From: Pandoraea faecigallinarum | GTDB lineage: Bacteria > Pseudomonadota > Gammaproteobacteria > Burkholderiales > Burkholderiaceae | Direction of reading: 5' to 3' | Assembly: GCF_001029105.3 (NCBI RefSeq) | Contig: NZ_CP011808.2 | Location: forward strand, 248,001-312,000 | Length of the DNA: 64,000 bases | Shown here: positions 43,107 to 50,247 of the stretch, in pieces | How positions within the stretch are numbered: the first letter of the stretch is position 1 | Layout: each line of letters opens with the position of its first letter | Translations under genes and position numbers: made by a program | The notes under the pieces: generated by a model | Told to the model about the DNA's origin: nothing | Seen by the model: the letters and a program-made list of their open reading frames with translations, nothing else | The model's database searches: none

Positions 43107-44674
43107 AAATATTTACTTAAAATACTTGGCGCTTGCTTGATGAAATATTCTTGATTTATCGTTCTGCTTACAGATTCAGAAACGCCAAAAGTTGTATTTT
43201 TTTCGATATAAAGATTGATTGGGTAGGTCGTGACATAATCAACATAATGATCATAAAGCATGGAAACCTCTACCCATGGATCGATCGCAATCTTATAGAT
43301 GAAACCATTGATCCTGAGAGTCATGACGCAAAAAGCATGATCTCCATTGGATTTCGTCTCGTATACCTCGGCTTTTATTTCGGCGTTCGCGAAACCTCGT
43401 TCTGACAGAAACTGCTTTGCGTTCGACTGGGCGAGCGCGGCTGTCACTAATGCCATCTCAGTACAATCTCCAGTCGAAAATTTCAATGCATCCGTGAGGA
43501 GGGTCACGCAAGCAATAGATTTATATCGGGCGAACTCCAATTTTTTTCGAATACCATCTATGACCGTCCCATAAGACTCAGCTTGCGCCAACAATTCATC
43601 TCTTCTTTCTCCTTCCGCTTTGTTAGCTTCAACAAATTTTTTCGAGTATGAGTAAGGAAGCAAACGGCTAGCCATCGATTGGCAATACGCGCCGAAGGCG
43701 AGGGCGGCGTCGCGTTCTTGTGTACCCGAATGGGAAGCCTGAACCCGATGTGTGGCAACCTTTAGAAGATTTGGAGGCGGTTGCTGCACGGCATCTTGTG
43801 GATCTTGGGGACGGGTACGTTCCCAGAGTGCGTTATGGAGCGGACCGGGCGGATCAATATAAATCCCGGCCCAGCCCAATATCCTCGCGACCCCGTAGAG
43901 CAGGATATCGACAAGCGTTGTGCCGCGAAGCGTGAGCATAGTTTTGAGAGCAGCGTCAGGCGTCTCCAGACGACAACGCTGCACCTTGCCGCGCAATGCG
44001 AACTGCTTCACCCCATCGGCATTGGGAAACACCATGGGCGCTCCCGCTGCGCCACCTCCCGCCTGTTGTATGCGACGATCGGCGCGCTCAAGCCCAAAAC
44101 CGGTTACAAAATCTATCTTGAGGACCGGCCGGCCCGCGCTTCCGAATTCGATGGTCTGACCGGTGTCATTGACATAGCCCGCCCAATGCGTTGTCTTGTG
44201 TACCAGCACTTCACCGTGTGGCTCCAGCGCAATGTGCGTTGCGCTGACTGGCTCCCCCCTCATCCGATTGCCGGTGGCGCCTTGGACGGCGGTCTGTTCC
44301 AGCGTCGCGAACTCCCGGTCGCCCAACTGCGCAACAATTTGCATTGCCGCATATTGCGCAGCCTGCGCATCGGCACCATTCCTTTGCAGCGCCGGCACGA
44401 GATGCTGGGCGATGTGCACCAGCACCGCCGGACCGAGCTCCTCGGGCGTGAGCTGCGCGTCGCGAATGATCTTGAAATCGATGATCGTGGGTGGGACTTC
44501 CCCGGCTCCCGAGATCGTCAAGGGTTCTAGCGGGCGATCTGTGCCGCCGAGAAAGCGATCGGCAAGATAGGCACAGACCTCGGGCAGATTTTTGAATTCT
44601 CCAAACTTCGGCTGAGCATTCAGTATTGTGTTGAACAGCGGAACTTGTGGCGCAGAAGAGGCGATGAACCGCAT
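43091..44674 (-). CDS. Transglutaminase/papain-like effector candidate, 3' end cut by IS6
   Basis: This 527-aa protein has a C-terminal domain with Cys, His and Asp in the order and spacing of transglutaminase-like proteases and deamidases: TGDCTEMALVTAAL (C404), SNGDHAFCVMTL (H446) and YKIAIDPWVEVS (D465). The N-terminal 380 residues match no family I know and have a helical region before the core. AGGA lies 5 nt before the ATG at 44674. The last residues (VPSQ and stop) are encoded by the IS6 terminal repeat, so the natural C-terminus is missing; the triad is kept. There is no signal peptide. Its neighbours are the Fic-like genes, which supports a host-interaction role, but secretion is not shown. 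Confidence 0.6.
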   Translation of the reverse strand: MRFIASSAPQVPLFNTILNAQPKFGEFKNLPEVCAYLADRFLGGTDRPLEPLTISGAGEVPPTIIDFKIIRDAQLTPEELGPAVLVHIAQHLVPALQRNGADAQAAQYAAMQIVAQLGDREFATLEQTAVQGATGNRMRGEPVSATHIALEPHGEVLVHKTTHWAGYVNDTGQTIEFGSAGRPVLKIDFVTGFGLERADRRIQQAGGGAAGAPMVFPNADGVKQFALRGKVQRCRLETPDAALKTMLTLRGTTLVDILLYGVARILGWAGIYIDPPGPLHNALWERTRPQDPQDAVQQPPPNLLKVATHRVQASHSGTQERDAALAFGAYCQSMASRLLPYSYSKKFVEANKAEGERRDELLAQAESYGTVIDGIRKKLEFARYKSIACVTLLTDALKFSTGDCTEMALVTAALAQSNAKQFLSERGFANAEIKAEVYETKSNGDHAFCVMTLRINGFIYKIAIDPWVEVSMLYDHYVDYVTTYPINLYIEKNTTFGVSESVSRTINQEYFIKQAPSILSKYLVPSQ

Positions 44675-44858
44675 ATTCGTCCTGAGGTGTGCAAGTCGAC
44701 GGCGATAACCACTTCTACCCTACAAAGCGGCGTCTTTCTTTCGAAATTTGGCGGCAGATTGCAAAATCTGTCATCCCCAGGGTCGCTCAGAAAAGGCTCC
44801 ACCGTTGGGGGCAACCCCCGAAGCCTAATGTCGGCATGCCACTCTACCCCGAACCTAC
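44675..44858. other. Upstream region of the effector candidate
   Basis: These 184 bp hold no gene I can support. The promoter of the effector candidate should be here. I looked for paired TTCG or TTCGC motifs of Hrp regulators on the minus strand and found none with the right spacing. The IS630 copy 1 left flank follows. Confidence 0.3.
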
Positions 44859-44860
44859 TA

Positions 44861-45961
44861 CTAACATTTTAGAAAGTAAAATCACTTTTGCGATATAGTG
44901 TCGAGATGAAATGCAAACGCTTATCCGACGGTCGCAAACTGGACCACCACACCCTCCAGGTCATGCGCCAGCAAGCCGTCAAAGCGGTGCGCGCAGGCGA
45001 AGCGGTAGCCAACGTGGCGGCTGCGTACGGCCTGAGTGTTCGCACGATTTTTAGCTGGCTCGCGAAGTTCGCTGACGGCGGGCAAAATGCATTGCTGGCC
45101 AAACCGATTTCCGGTCGCCCGCCAAAGATCAGCGCCGACGAAATGCGCTGGATTGCCCAAGCCGTTCGCGAGAACTCCCCGCAACAGTTCAAGTTCGAAT
45201 TCGGTTTGTGGACATTGTCGCTGATCGGCGAGTTGATCAAACGGCAGTTCGGAAAAACCCTGGCGTTGGCCTCCGTCAGTCGCGTGATGAAACTGCTTGG
45301 GTTCTCGGTTCAAAAGCCGCTGTACCAAGCGTGGCAGCAAGATGCCAAGTTAGTCCAGCAGTGGGAAGCCGAAACCTATCCCGCGATCAAAGCCCAGGCC
45401 CGTGCCGAAGGTGCCACGATCTACTTCGCCGATGAAGCCGGCATTCGTTCCGATTACCACACCGGCACAACCTGGGCGCCGATTGGACAAACGCCTGTCG
45501 TTACCGTGACCGGACGCCGGTTCTCGTTGAATATGATCTCGGCAGTCAGCCCACGCGGCGACTTCCGGTTCATGATTCATGAAGGTTCCGTGAGCTCACG
45601 TACCTTCAAAGAATTCCTCACGCGCCTGATGATCGGCGCGACAAAACCCGTGTTCCTCATCGTCGATGGTCATCCCATCCATAAATCCAAGCTCGTCAAA
45701 GACTATGTCGCATCGCTCGATGGCCGGCTCAAGCTGTTCTACCTGCCGCCGTACGCACCGCAACTGAACCCGGACGAACAAGTGTGGGCGCATGTCAAAC
45801 GCCAGGTCAGCCGACGCCTTGTGCAAAACAGCGATGACATGAAAAAACTCGCACTTGGCGCCCTGCGGCGAATCCAAAAACTGCCCGAACTCGTCAAATC
45901 GTTCTTCCAACAACCCGAGTGCCAATATGCGGCACAATGAATTTACTTTCTAAAAAGTTAG
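44861..45961 (+). mobile_element. IS630-family element, copy 1
   Basis: The inverted ends CTAAC, one variable base, TTTTAGAAAGTAAA (from 44861) and the complement (to 45961) are flanked by TA (44859-44860 and 45962-45963), the IS630 target duplication. The element is 1101 bp and complete. It is inserted at the edge of the decayed resolvase copy. Confidence 0.9.
44906..45940 (+). CDS. IS630-family transposase, copy 1
   Basis: This protein of about 344 aa starts MKCKRLSDGRKLDHHTLQVM at 44906. Helix-turn-helix domains (VAAAYGLSVRTIFSWLAKF) are followed by the DDE core, with IYFADEAGIRSDYH, FLIVDGHPIHKSK and YAPQLNPDEQVWAHVK. It is intact. Confidence 0.92.
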   Translation: MKCKRLSDGRKLDHHTLQVMRQQAVKAVRAGEAVANVAAAYGLSVRTIFSWLAKFADGGQNALLAKPISGRPPKISADEMRWIAQAVRENSPQQFKFEFGLWTLSLIGELIKRQFGKTLALASVSRVMKLLGFSVQKPLYQAWQQDAKLVQQWEAETYPAIKAQARAEGATIYFADEAGIRSDYHTGTTWAPIGQTPVVTVTGRRFSLNMISAVSPRGDFRFMIHEGSVSSRTFKEFLTRLMIGATKPVFLIVDGHPIHKSKLVKDYVASLDGRLKLFYLPPYAPQLNPDEQVWAHVKRQVSRRLVQNSDDMKKLALGALRRIQKLPELVKSFFQQPECQYAAQ

Positions 45962-45964
45962 TAA

Positions 45965-46182
45965 GTAGTTCGTTTTGGGTATGCCTTTAACGAACTGACA
46001 AACTTTGGTACTGTTTGAGTGATCGCGCAGAGCGTAGTGAGACCAGTTCGCCAATTTGACCCTAACAGGACCATGACCCCCTTCGTTCGTGCTTACTGCG
46101 CGCTTCCACCAACGACTAGGATGCTCGTAGAGCCCAACATACGCTGGACACCTTGCTCGCGAACGCGGCGTGGTGATATGTG
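45965..46182 (+). pseudogene. Decayed inverted copy of the serine resolvase and its upstream site
   Basis: This segment is the inverse of 21455-21665, with few changes in the upstream part (ACAAACTTTGGTACTGTTTG core) and many in the gene. From ATG 46072 it reads MTPFVRAYCALPPTTR, against MTTFVRAYLRASTNEQDA in the intact gene; a frameshift destroys the catalytic Ser motif. Only about 110 bp of the gene remain. Confidence 0.82.
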
Positions 46183-46185
46183 ATC

Positions 46186-46310
46186 GGTGATCGCCCGGCG
46201 CTCGTCGATTACGATTTCCAGTTCGTGCTTTAGCGCCTCGATGCGGCCAGTGTCTCGGTTGCGGCCTCCAAGCGGGCCGTTTCGGCAATAGGCGACGGCA
46301 GGGTATTCAT
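46186..46310 (-). pseudogene. Short frameshifted gene fragment after vapC
   Basis: An ATG at 46310, 3 bp after the vapC stop, reads MNTLPSPIAETARLEAATET and meets a stop after 26 codons. The next frame carries on with IEALKHELEIVIDERRA, a helical coiled-coil-like segment, so one base was lost. It may have been a third gene of the vapBC operon. The function is unknown. Confidence 0.4.
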
Positions 46311-46312
46311 GG

Positions 46313-46738
46313 CTAGGCTCTCCATGTCCAAGGATTGATGACGGCCAAGCCGGCAGCGTCGAAAGGTGATGTGTCGCGTGTGGCTACGGCGAAGCCATGG
46401 GTCGCCGCTATGCCGGCGATGTAGCCGTCTGCTGGGGCGATGGCTTTTCCGGTCGAGCGCGCACGGGAGCGCAACGTTGCATAGGCTTCCGAGGCGGGAG
46501 CGTCGAATGACAAGATGCGACCAGCAAATAGCGGCAGGACACGCTGTTCAAGACGCTCATGAAGCGTGTCGCGGCGTTTACCCTCGGGCAGCACCGCGAT
46601 GCCAAAGCGCAGCTCGGCAAGGCTGATTGTCGAGAGGTACAGCGTTTCAATCATCTGTGCATCGATCCACGCCAAGACGTTCATATCGCCAGGCGCTTTC
46701 AATGGTTCAGAGAGGACGTTAGTATCAAGCAGGATCAT
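46313..46738 (-). CDS. vapC: VapC/FitB PIN-domain toxin
   Basis: This 141-aa PIN-domain ribonuclease opens MILLDTNVLSEPLKA (first acidic residue D5). It has LSTISLAELRFGIAVLPEGK with the conserved Glu, and PADGYIAGIAATHGFAVATR with the later Asp. The FitB-like pattern LPEGKRR is typical of proteobacterial FitAB pairs. It overlaps vapB by 4 nt and is intact. Confidence 0.93.
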   Translation of the reverse strand: MILLDTNVLSEPLKAPGDMNVLAWIDAQMIETLYLSTISLAELRFGIAVLPEGKRRDTLHERLEQRVLPLFAGRILSFDAPASEAYATLRSRARSTGKAIAPADGYIAGIAATHGFAVATRDTSPFDAAGLAVINPWTWRA

Positions 46739-46974
46739 TCAAAGCTCACCGGCTCGGCCGGTGTCCTATCACGCTCGACCTCAAGCTCGACGCCGCCTAC
46801 TTCGTAGCCAATTTCGGCCAGAAGAGAGCCGAGCTTGATTCGGCTCTCAGGGCGAACGGCACTTTCAAGGATTGCCCGAATTTCGGCCTCTGTGCTGCGG
46901 CCATGCGTAGCAGCGCGCACGCGCAAGGCACGGTGCGTCTCGTCAGTTAGATTACGAACAGTGACAGATGCCAT
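46735..46974 (-). CDS. vapB: VapB/FitA ribbon-helix-helix antitoxin
   Basis: This 79-aa protein starts MASVTVRNLTDETHRALRVR. RAATHGRSTEAEIRAILESA is the usual FitA DNA-binding domain, and the C-terminal tail (ELEVERDRTPAEPVSFE) would wrap the toxin. I prefer the ATG at 46974 to 46983 because the FitA family begins MASVTVRNL. It is controlled by the twin operators upstream. Confidence 0.9.
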   Translation of the reverse strand: MASVTVRNLTDETHRALRVRAATHGRSTEAEIRAILESAVRPESRIKLGSLLAEIGYEVGGVELEVERDRTPAEPVSFE

Positions 46975-47000
46975 TGATTTCACCCTCTTTTTCGCGTTGC

Positions 47001-47038
47001 AATGATATCATTATACTTTCGATGATATCATTTTGCAA
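47001..47038 (-). promoter_or_regulatory. vapBC promoter with two palindromic operators
   Basis: On the minus strand a TTGCAA -35 box (47033-47038), a 17-bp spacer and a perfect TATAAT -10 box (47010-47015) can be read. Two identical palindromes ATGATATCAT (47002-47011 and 47022-47031), centred 20 bp apart, overlap the -10 box and fill the spacer. Bound VapBC would block RNA polymerase, the classical autoregulation of this TA type. Confidence 0.82.
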
Positions 47039-47148
47039 GATGTCCGCAAAACGATCGTTAGCCGGCCAACCCGGACAATGTCCGGCAAAGGTTTGTACGA
47101 CGGGTTTTCGGACATTAAGATAGACGGACGGAATGACGGACCTGAGGG
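47039..47148. other. Gap between vapBC promoter and IS6 copy C
   Basis: These 110 bp hold no gene that I can support. Confidence 0.3.
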
Positions 47149-47991
47149 GGTTCTGTCGCGATAACGAAGTTGCGCGGAAGCGAAGCCAGGGGCGCGTTGG
47201 TTTTTACGCGGCCAGTGCATAGAATTGCTCAGCAGGGGACGCACGGCGTCCCTTTGGGGCAAGCATCTGCCCCTTGCGAATCAGGTGCATGGCCTCGATG
47301 CCGCCCAGGACAATGCGGGCACCACGGAAATTCTGGAAACCCAGCATCGGTCTGACGCGCCGTTTGATCGCGCGGTGGTCCTGCTCGACAAGGTTGTTCA
47401 GGTACTTGTTCTGGCGGATTTCGATGGGCGTCTCGCGCTGGGCGCCCAGCGCCTGCAGCGCGGCGCGGTTCGCCCCGCTTTTGTCAACGGTGACGGTCGT
47501 CGGCGTGCCCCGCCCGGCGGTGGCTTTTTCGAAGAACCGGCGCGCGGCGGCGGTATCGCGGCGTCCGCATAGCAGAAAGTCGATGGTGTGGCCCGCCTTG
47601 TCCACCGCCCGGTAGAGGTATTTCCACTGGCCTCTGCCCTGAATATAGGTCTCGTCTATGCGCCAGCTCTCACCGACTGGGCGCAGGCGGCGACGTATCG
47701 CTTTCTCGAAAACCGGCAGCCACTTGATCACCCAGCGATGGATCGTCGAGTGGTCCACCGCCACGCCTCGCTCGGCCATCATTTCCTCCAGATCTCGCGA
47801 GCTCAGCGAATAGGCTACGTACCAGCGCACGCACTGCAACATAACCTCCAACGGGTAGTGCAACCACTTCAGGACCTTGGCGATGCCTGCGGGCAGGGCT
47901 TTTTCGGCGGTTTGGCTGCGCGCTTCATCGACTGGATTCCCGGCGCTCGAAACCTTGGAGTCTACCTGACTATCCCTATTGCGACGGAACC
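47149..47991 (-). mobile_element. IS6-family element, group 1 copy C (complete)
   Basis: The same 843-bp length and terminal repeats as copy A (GGTTCTGTCGCGATA at 47149 and GCGACGGAACC ending 47991). The flanking 8-mers (CCTGAGGG and GCATCAGG) do not match, so either recombination followed insertion or the element was moved by cointegration. Confidence 0.88.
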
Positions 47992-48250
47992 GCATCAGGG
48001 AGGCGAGCGCGCGCCCGACCCCCTCGGGATCCACGCCGTCAAAGGTCTCCGGGGAAAAGATCGTCAGCGCTGACGCCTGCAGACCCTCATGAGCGGCGGT
48101 GACCATTCCTTTACGACGGAAGTCAAGCGTAGCTAGTATGGTGCCAAGCGCCTCGGCGCACCCGCGCGGGACTTGGCCCAGGTACCCAGTGGCTCGGGTC
48201 GATCCCGCCGGGGGGAGCTGCGAAAAGTGCATCGGAAAGGCCTCGGACAT
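47204..48250 (-). CDS. IS6 transposase read as a fusion to a foreign N-terminus
   Basis: The IS6 start codon ATG of copy A is AGG here (MDSQVDS is RDSQVDS), so the transposase has no start of its own. It stays in frame with an upstream gene that begins MSEAFPMHFSQLPPAGSTRA at 48250 and contributes about 86 residues (VPRGCAEALGTILATLDFRR, FSPETFDGVDPEGVGRALAS). The result is a 348-aa frame. The N-terminal part belongs to an unknown gene that lost its 3' end to the IS. Confidence 0.65.
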   Translation of the reverse strand: MSEAFPMHFSQLPPAGSTRATGYLGQVPRGCAEALGTILATLDFRRKGMVTAAHEGLQASALTIFSPETFDGVDPEGVGRALASLMRFRRNRDSQVDSKVSSAGNPVDEARSQTAEKALPAGIAKVLKWLHYPLEVMLQCVRWYVAYSLSSRDLEEMMAERGVAVDHSTIHRWVIKWLPVFEKAIRRRLRPVGESWRIDETYIQGRGQWKYLYRAVDKAGHTIDFLLCGRRDTAAARRFFEKATAGRGTPTTVTVDKSGANRAALQALGAQRETPIEIRQNKYLNNLVEQDHRAIKRRVRPMLGFQNFRGARIVLGGIEAMHLIRKGQMLAPKGRRASPAEQFYALAA

Positions 48251-48805
48251 ATAGGAGCAAAACCCCTAGATACCATCGTCAGCCGCGCTGGGCTTGCGGA
48301 TTCTGGCCAAAATATGGGGAAACGGACGAACGCGTTCGCGGGATCGGTGAAACCGGCATGGCGCTCATGCGCCCATACGGGCAGAAAGCTCCGGATATCC
48401 GGCATGCCGTAGCGCCCGCCGCGTAGCACCGCGTCGAACCGTGGCGGCAAGTAATGTAAATACCTATTTGAGAATTACTCTCATTTATGGACGGTGACAC
48501 GGCCCGACGGCAGGCGGATCAGGCCAGGCAGGCCGACGCCGTGCCCTACACCTGCCCTTCTCTCTCGCCCCGCGCCCGGCGACGAGGGTTGCGCGTGCAC
48601 ACACGACAACGGCGATGCCCCGTGCGATGGGCAAGCGCCATGCGCGTGGAGAGTCTGCAGGATCGCCAGTTTGGCCTATGTCGGACGCGCTAAAAACGTT
48701 AAGATTGCCGTCAATTTGCCGGTTGCCGCGTCGTCGATGAGGAAGCGGCGAGTAATCGACCGCTTGCGCGGTGCCGACTGGTTTCCCATATGTCGGCCGC
48801 TCTAT
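48251..48805. other. Region upstream of the IS6 fusion; possible 5' remnant
   Basis: A minus frame here (MPPRFDAVLRGGRYGMPDIR, then PVWAHERHAGFTDPANAF) looks more like protein than chance and may be the original 5' part of the gene now fused to IS6 copy C, separated by a frameshift. The plus frame opening at 48494 is arginine- and cysteine-rich and probably not real before 48806. Confidence 0.3.
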
Positions 48806-49036
48806 TCCCTGTCGGAGTCCGAAAGGAACTTGATAAAAGAGCGCGCTCAGGCCTGTTTAGCTACCGCGCGAGCCCCGCGGCGGGCCGGTCACCGCAAGCC
48901 GAAGCTGAACGAGCAGCAGGTGCGGGGGATCAGGGCGCGGTTACGCGCGCCGGACCTTCAGGTGGCCGAGGTGGCTCGCCGATATGGCGTGGCCCCCCTT
49001 TACAAACACGTTGGCGTGGTCGCGCCGCGCCAATGA
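48806..49036 (+). pseudogene. Serine recombinase C-terminal fragment
   Basis: The plus frame reads SLSESERNLIKERAQACLAT, then RKPKLNEQQVRGIRARLRAP and EVARRYGVAPLYKHVG. It matches the E-helix end and the Hin-like helix-turn-helix of Tn3-type resolvases. The catalytic N-terminus is missing. It is a scar of a transposon. Confidence 0.72.
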
Positions 49037-49048
49037 GGATGAGATGGC

Positions 49049-49063
49049 ATGCTCCAACAACTA
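49049..49063 (+). pseudogene. Severed first five codons of the PstI-like methylase
   Basis: ATG CTC CAA CAA CTA (MLQQL) reads straight into GATACCGCTGATCGC at 50221 if IS630 copy 2 and one TA are removed, giving MLQQLDTADRVRRDVAPRIA. This is the original start of the methylase gene now at 50248-51675. Confidence 0.75.
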
Positions 49064-50149
49064 GTGTGCTGTCCCAGAAATAACTTTGCATAAGCGGGCC
49101 ACTTTCTGAAGTATGGAATCGGCTGTCGCGGTCCATACGAACGGCCGCTTGTGCTGGTTGTACTGATCGATATAGCGCTCGATGTCGGTAATGAGTTGGC
49201 GTACGTTTCTGAACGAGCCTCGGCGTATCGCCTGCTGCGTAATCAGACCAAACCAGCGTTCAACCTGATTGAGCCAACTCGAGTAGGTCGGCGTGAAGTG
49301 CATGTGGTAGCGCGTATGCTTGGCCAACCACGCTTTGATCTTTGGATGCTTGTGTGTCGCATAGTTGTCGACGATCAAATGCACATCGAGATCAGCCGGA
49401 ACCGCTTGGTCGATATGTTTGAGGAACGCGAGGAATTCTTGGTGCCGGTGGCGCGGCTTGCATTGCGCGATGACTTCGCCCGTTGCTGCATTGAGCGCCG
49501 CGAACAAGGTCGTGGTGCCATGCCGAACGTAGTCATGCGTCACTCCTTCGAGATAGCCCAGCCCCATCGGCAACATCGGCTGCGTACGCTCGAGCGCCTG
49601 ACATTGGCTCTTTTCGTCGACACACAGCACGAGGGCATTGGTCGGCGGACTCAGGTACAGACCCACAATATCGCGCACCTTCTCGACAAAGTACGGATCA
49701 GTAGAAAGCTTGAAGCTCTTCGAACGATGAGGCTGCACGCCAAACAACGACAGATACCGGGCCACCGAACTCTTCGAAATACCCGTTTGCGCGGCAGCGC
49801 AGCGCACACTCCAGTGCGTTGCGCCAGCCGGCTTCTCATGCAGAACCTTCGCCAACAACTCGGCCACTGCTTCGTCGTCATGTGCGCGCGGTCGGCCCGG
49901 GCGGGCTTCATCATGCAGACCGGCAAGGCCATGCGCGACAAACCGTTTCTTCCAGTGCGTGATCGCCGGTGACGTCACTTCGCACCGCATTGCGATTTCC
50001 TGGTTCGTATGACCGTCAGCGGCCATCAAGACGATCTTTGCCCGACGGACCAGGGAATGAGGCAGCGAACGAGAGCGGCTCATCGATAACAATTGTTCTC
50101 GCTCCAGTTCCGACATCACAATCTCGATTCCTTTGCGCCCCATGATCAC
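49061..50149 (-). CDS. IS630-family transposase, copy 2
   Basis: This 362-aa protein has MGRKGIEIVMSELEREQLLS at its start, a helix-turn-helix (NQEIAMRCEVTSPAITHWKK) and a DDE core with VLCVDEKSQCQAL, LIVDNYATHKHPK and YSSWLNQVERWFGLIT. Its stop codon uses the target TA. It is intact. Confidence 0.92.
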   Translation of the reverse strand: MIMGRKGIEIVMSELEREQLLSMSRSRSLPHSLVRRAKIVLMAADGHTNQEIAMRCEVTSPAITHWKKRFVAHGLAGLHDEARPGRPRAHDDEAVAELLAKVLHEKPAGATHWSVRCAAAQTGISKSSVARYLSLFGVQPHRSKSFKLSTDPYFVEKVRDIVGLYLSPPTNALVLCVDEKSQCQALERTQPMLPMGLGYLEGVTHDYVRHGTTTLFAALNAATGEVIAQCKPRHRHQEFLAFLKHIDQAVPADLDVHLIVDNYATHKHPKIKAWLAKHTRYHMHFTPTYSSWLNQVERWFGLITQQAIRRGSFRNVRQLITDIERYIDQYNQHKRPFVWTATADSILQKVARLCKVISGTAH

Positions 50150-50218
50150 CTCCAGTCCACCATAACTCGATCATAAGGCAAGGATATGTTACATAAAGTT
50201 ATTTTTGGGACAGCGCAC
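49064..50218 (-). mobile_element. IS630-family element, copy 2, inserted in the methylase start
   Basis: The ends GTGTGCTGTCCCAGAAATAA (from 49064) and the near-complement ending GGGACAGCGCAC at 50218 are flanked by TA (49062-49063 and 50219-50220). It is 1155 bp, complete, and of a different subgroup from copy 1. It separates codons 5 and 6 of the methylase. Confidence 0.92.
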
Positions 50219-50247
50219 TAGATACCGCTGATCGCGTTCGCCGCGAC

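Noticed and set aside
44675..44858. An hrp-type (paired TTCG) promoter for the transglutaminase-like gene
   Set aside because: The CGAA motifs present are about 68 bp apart, far from the required 16-bp spacing.
48494..48805. N-terminal 100 codons of the 180-codon plus frame
   Set aside because: The composition is cysteine- and arginine-rich and unlike a protein; only the resolvase-like C-terminal part is supported.
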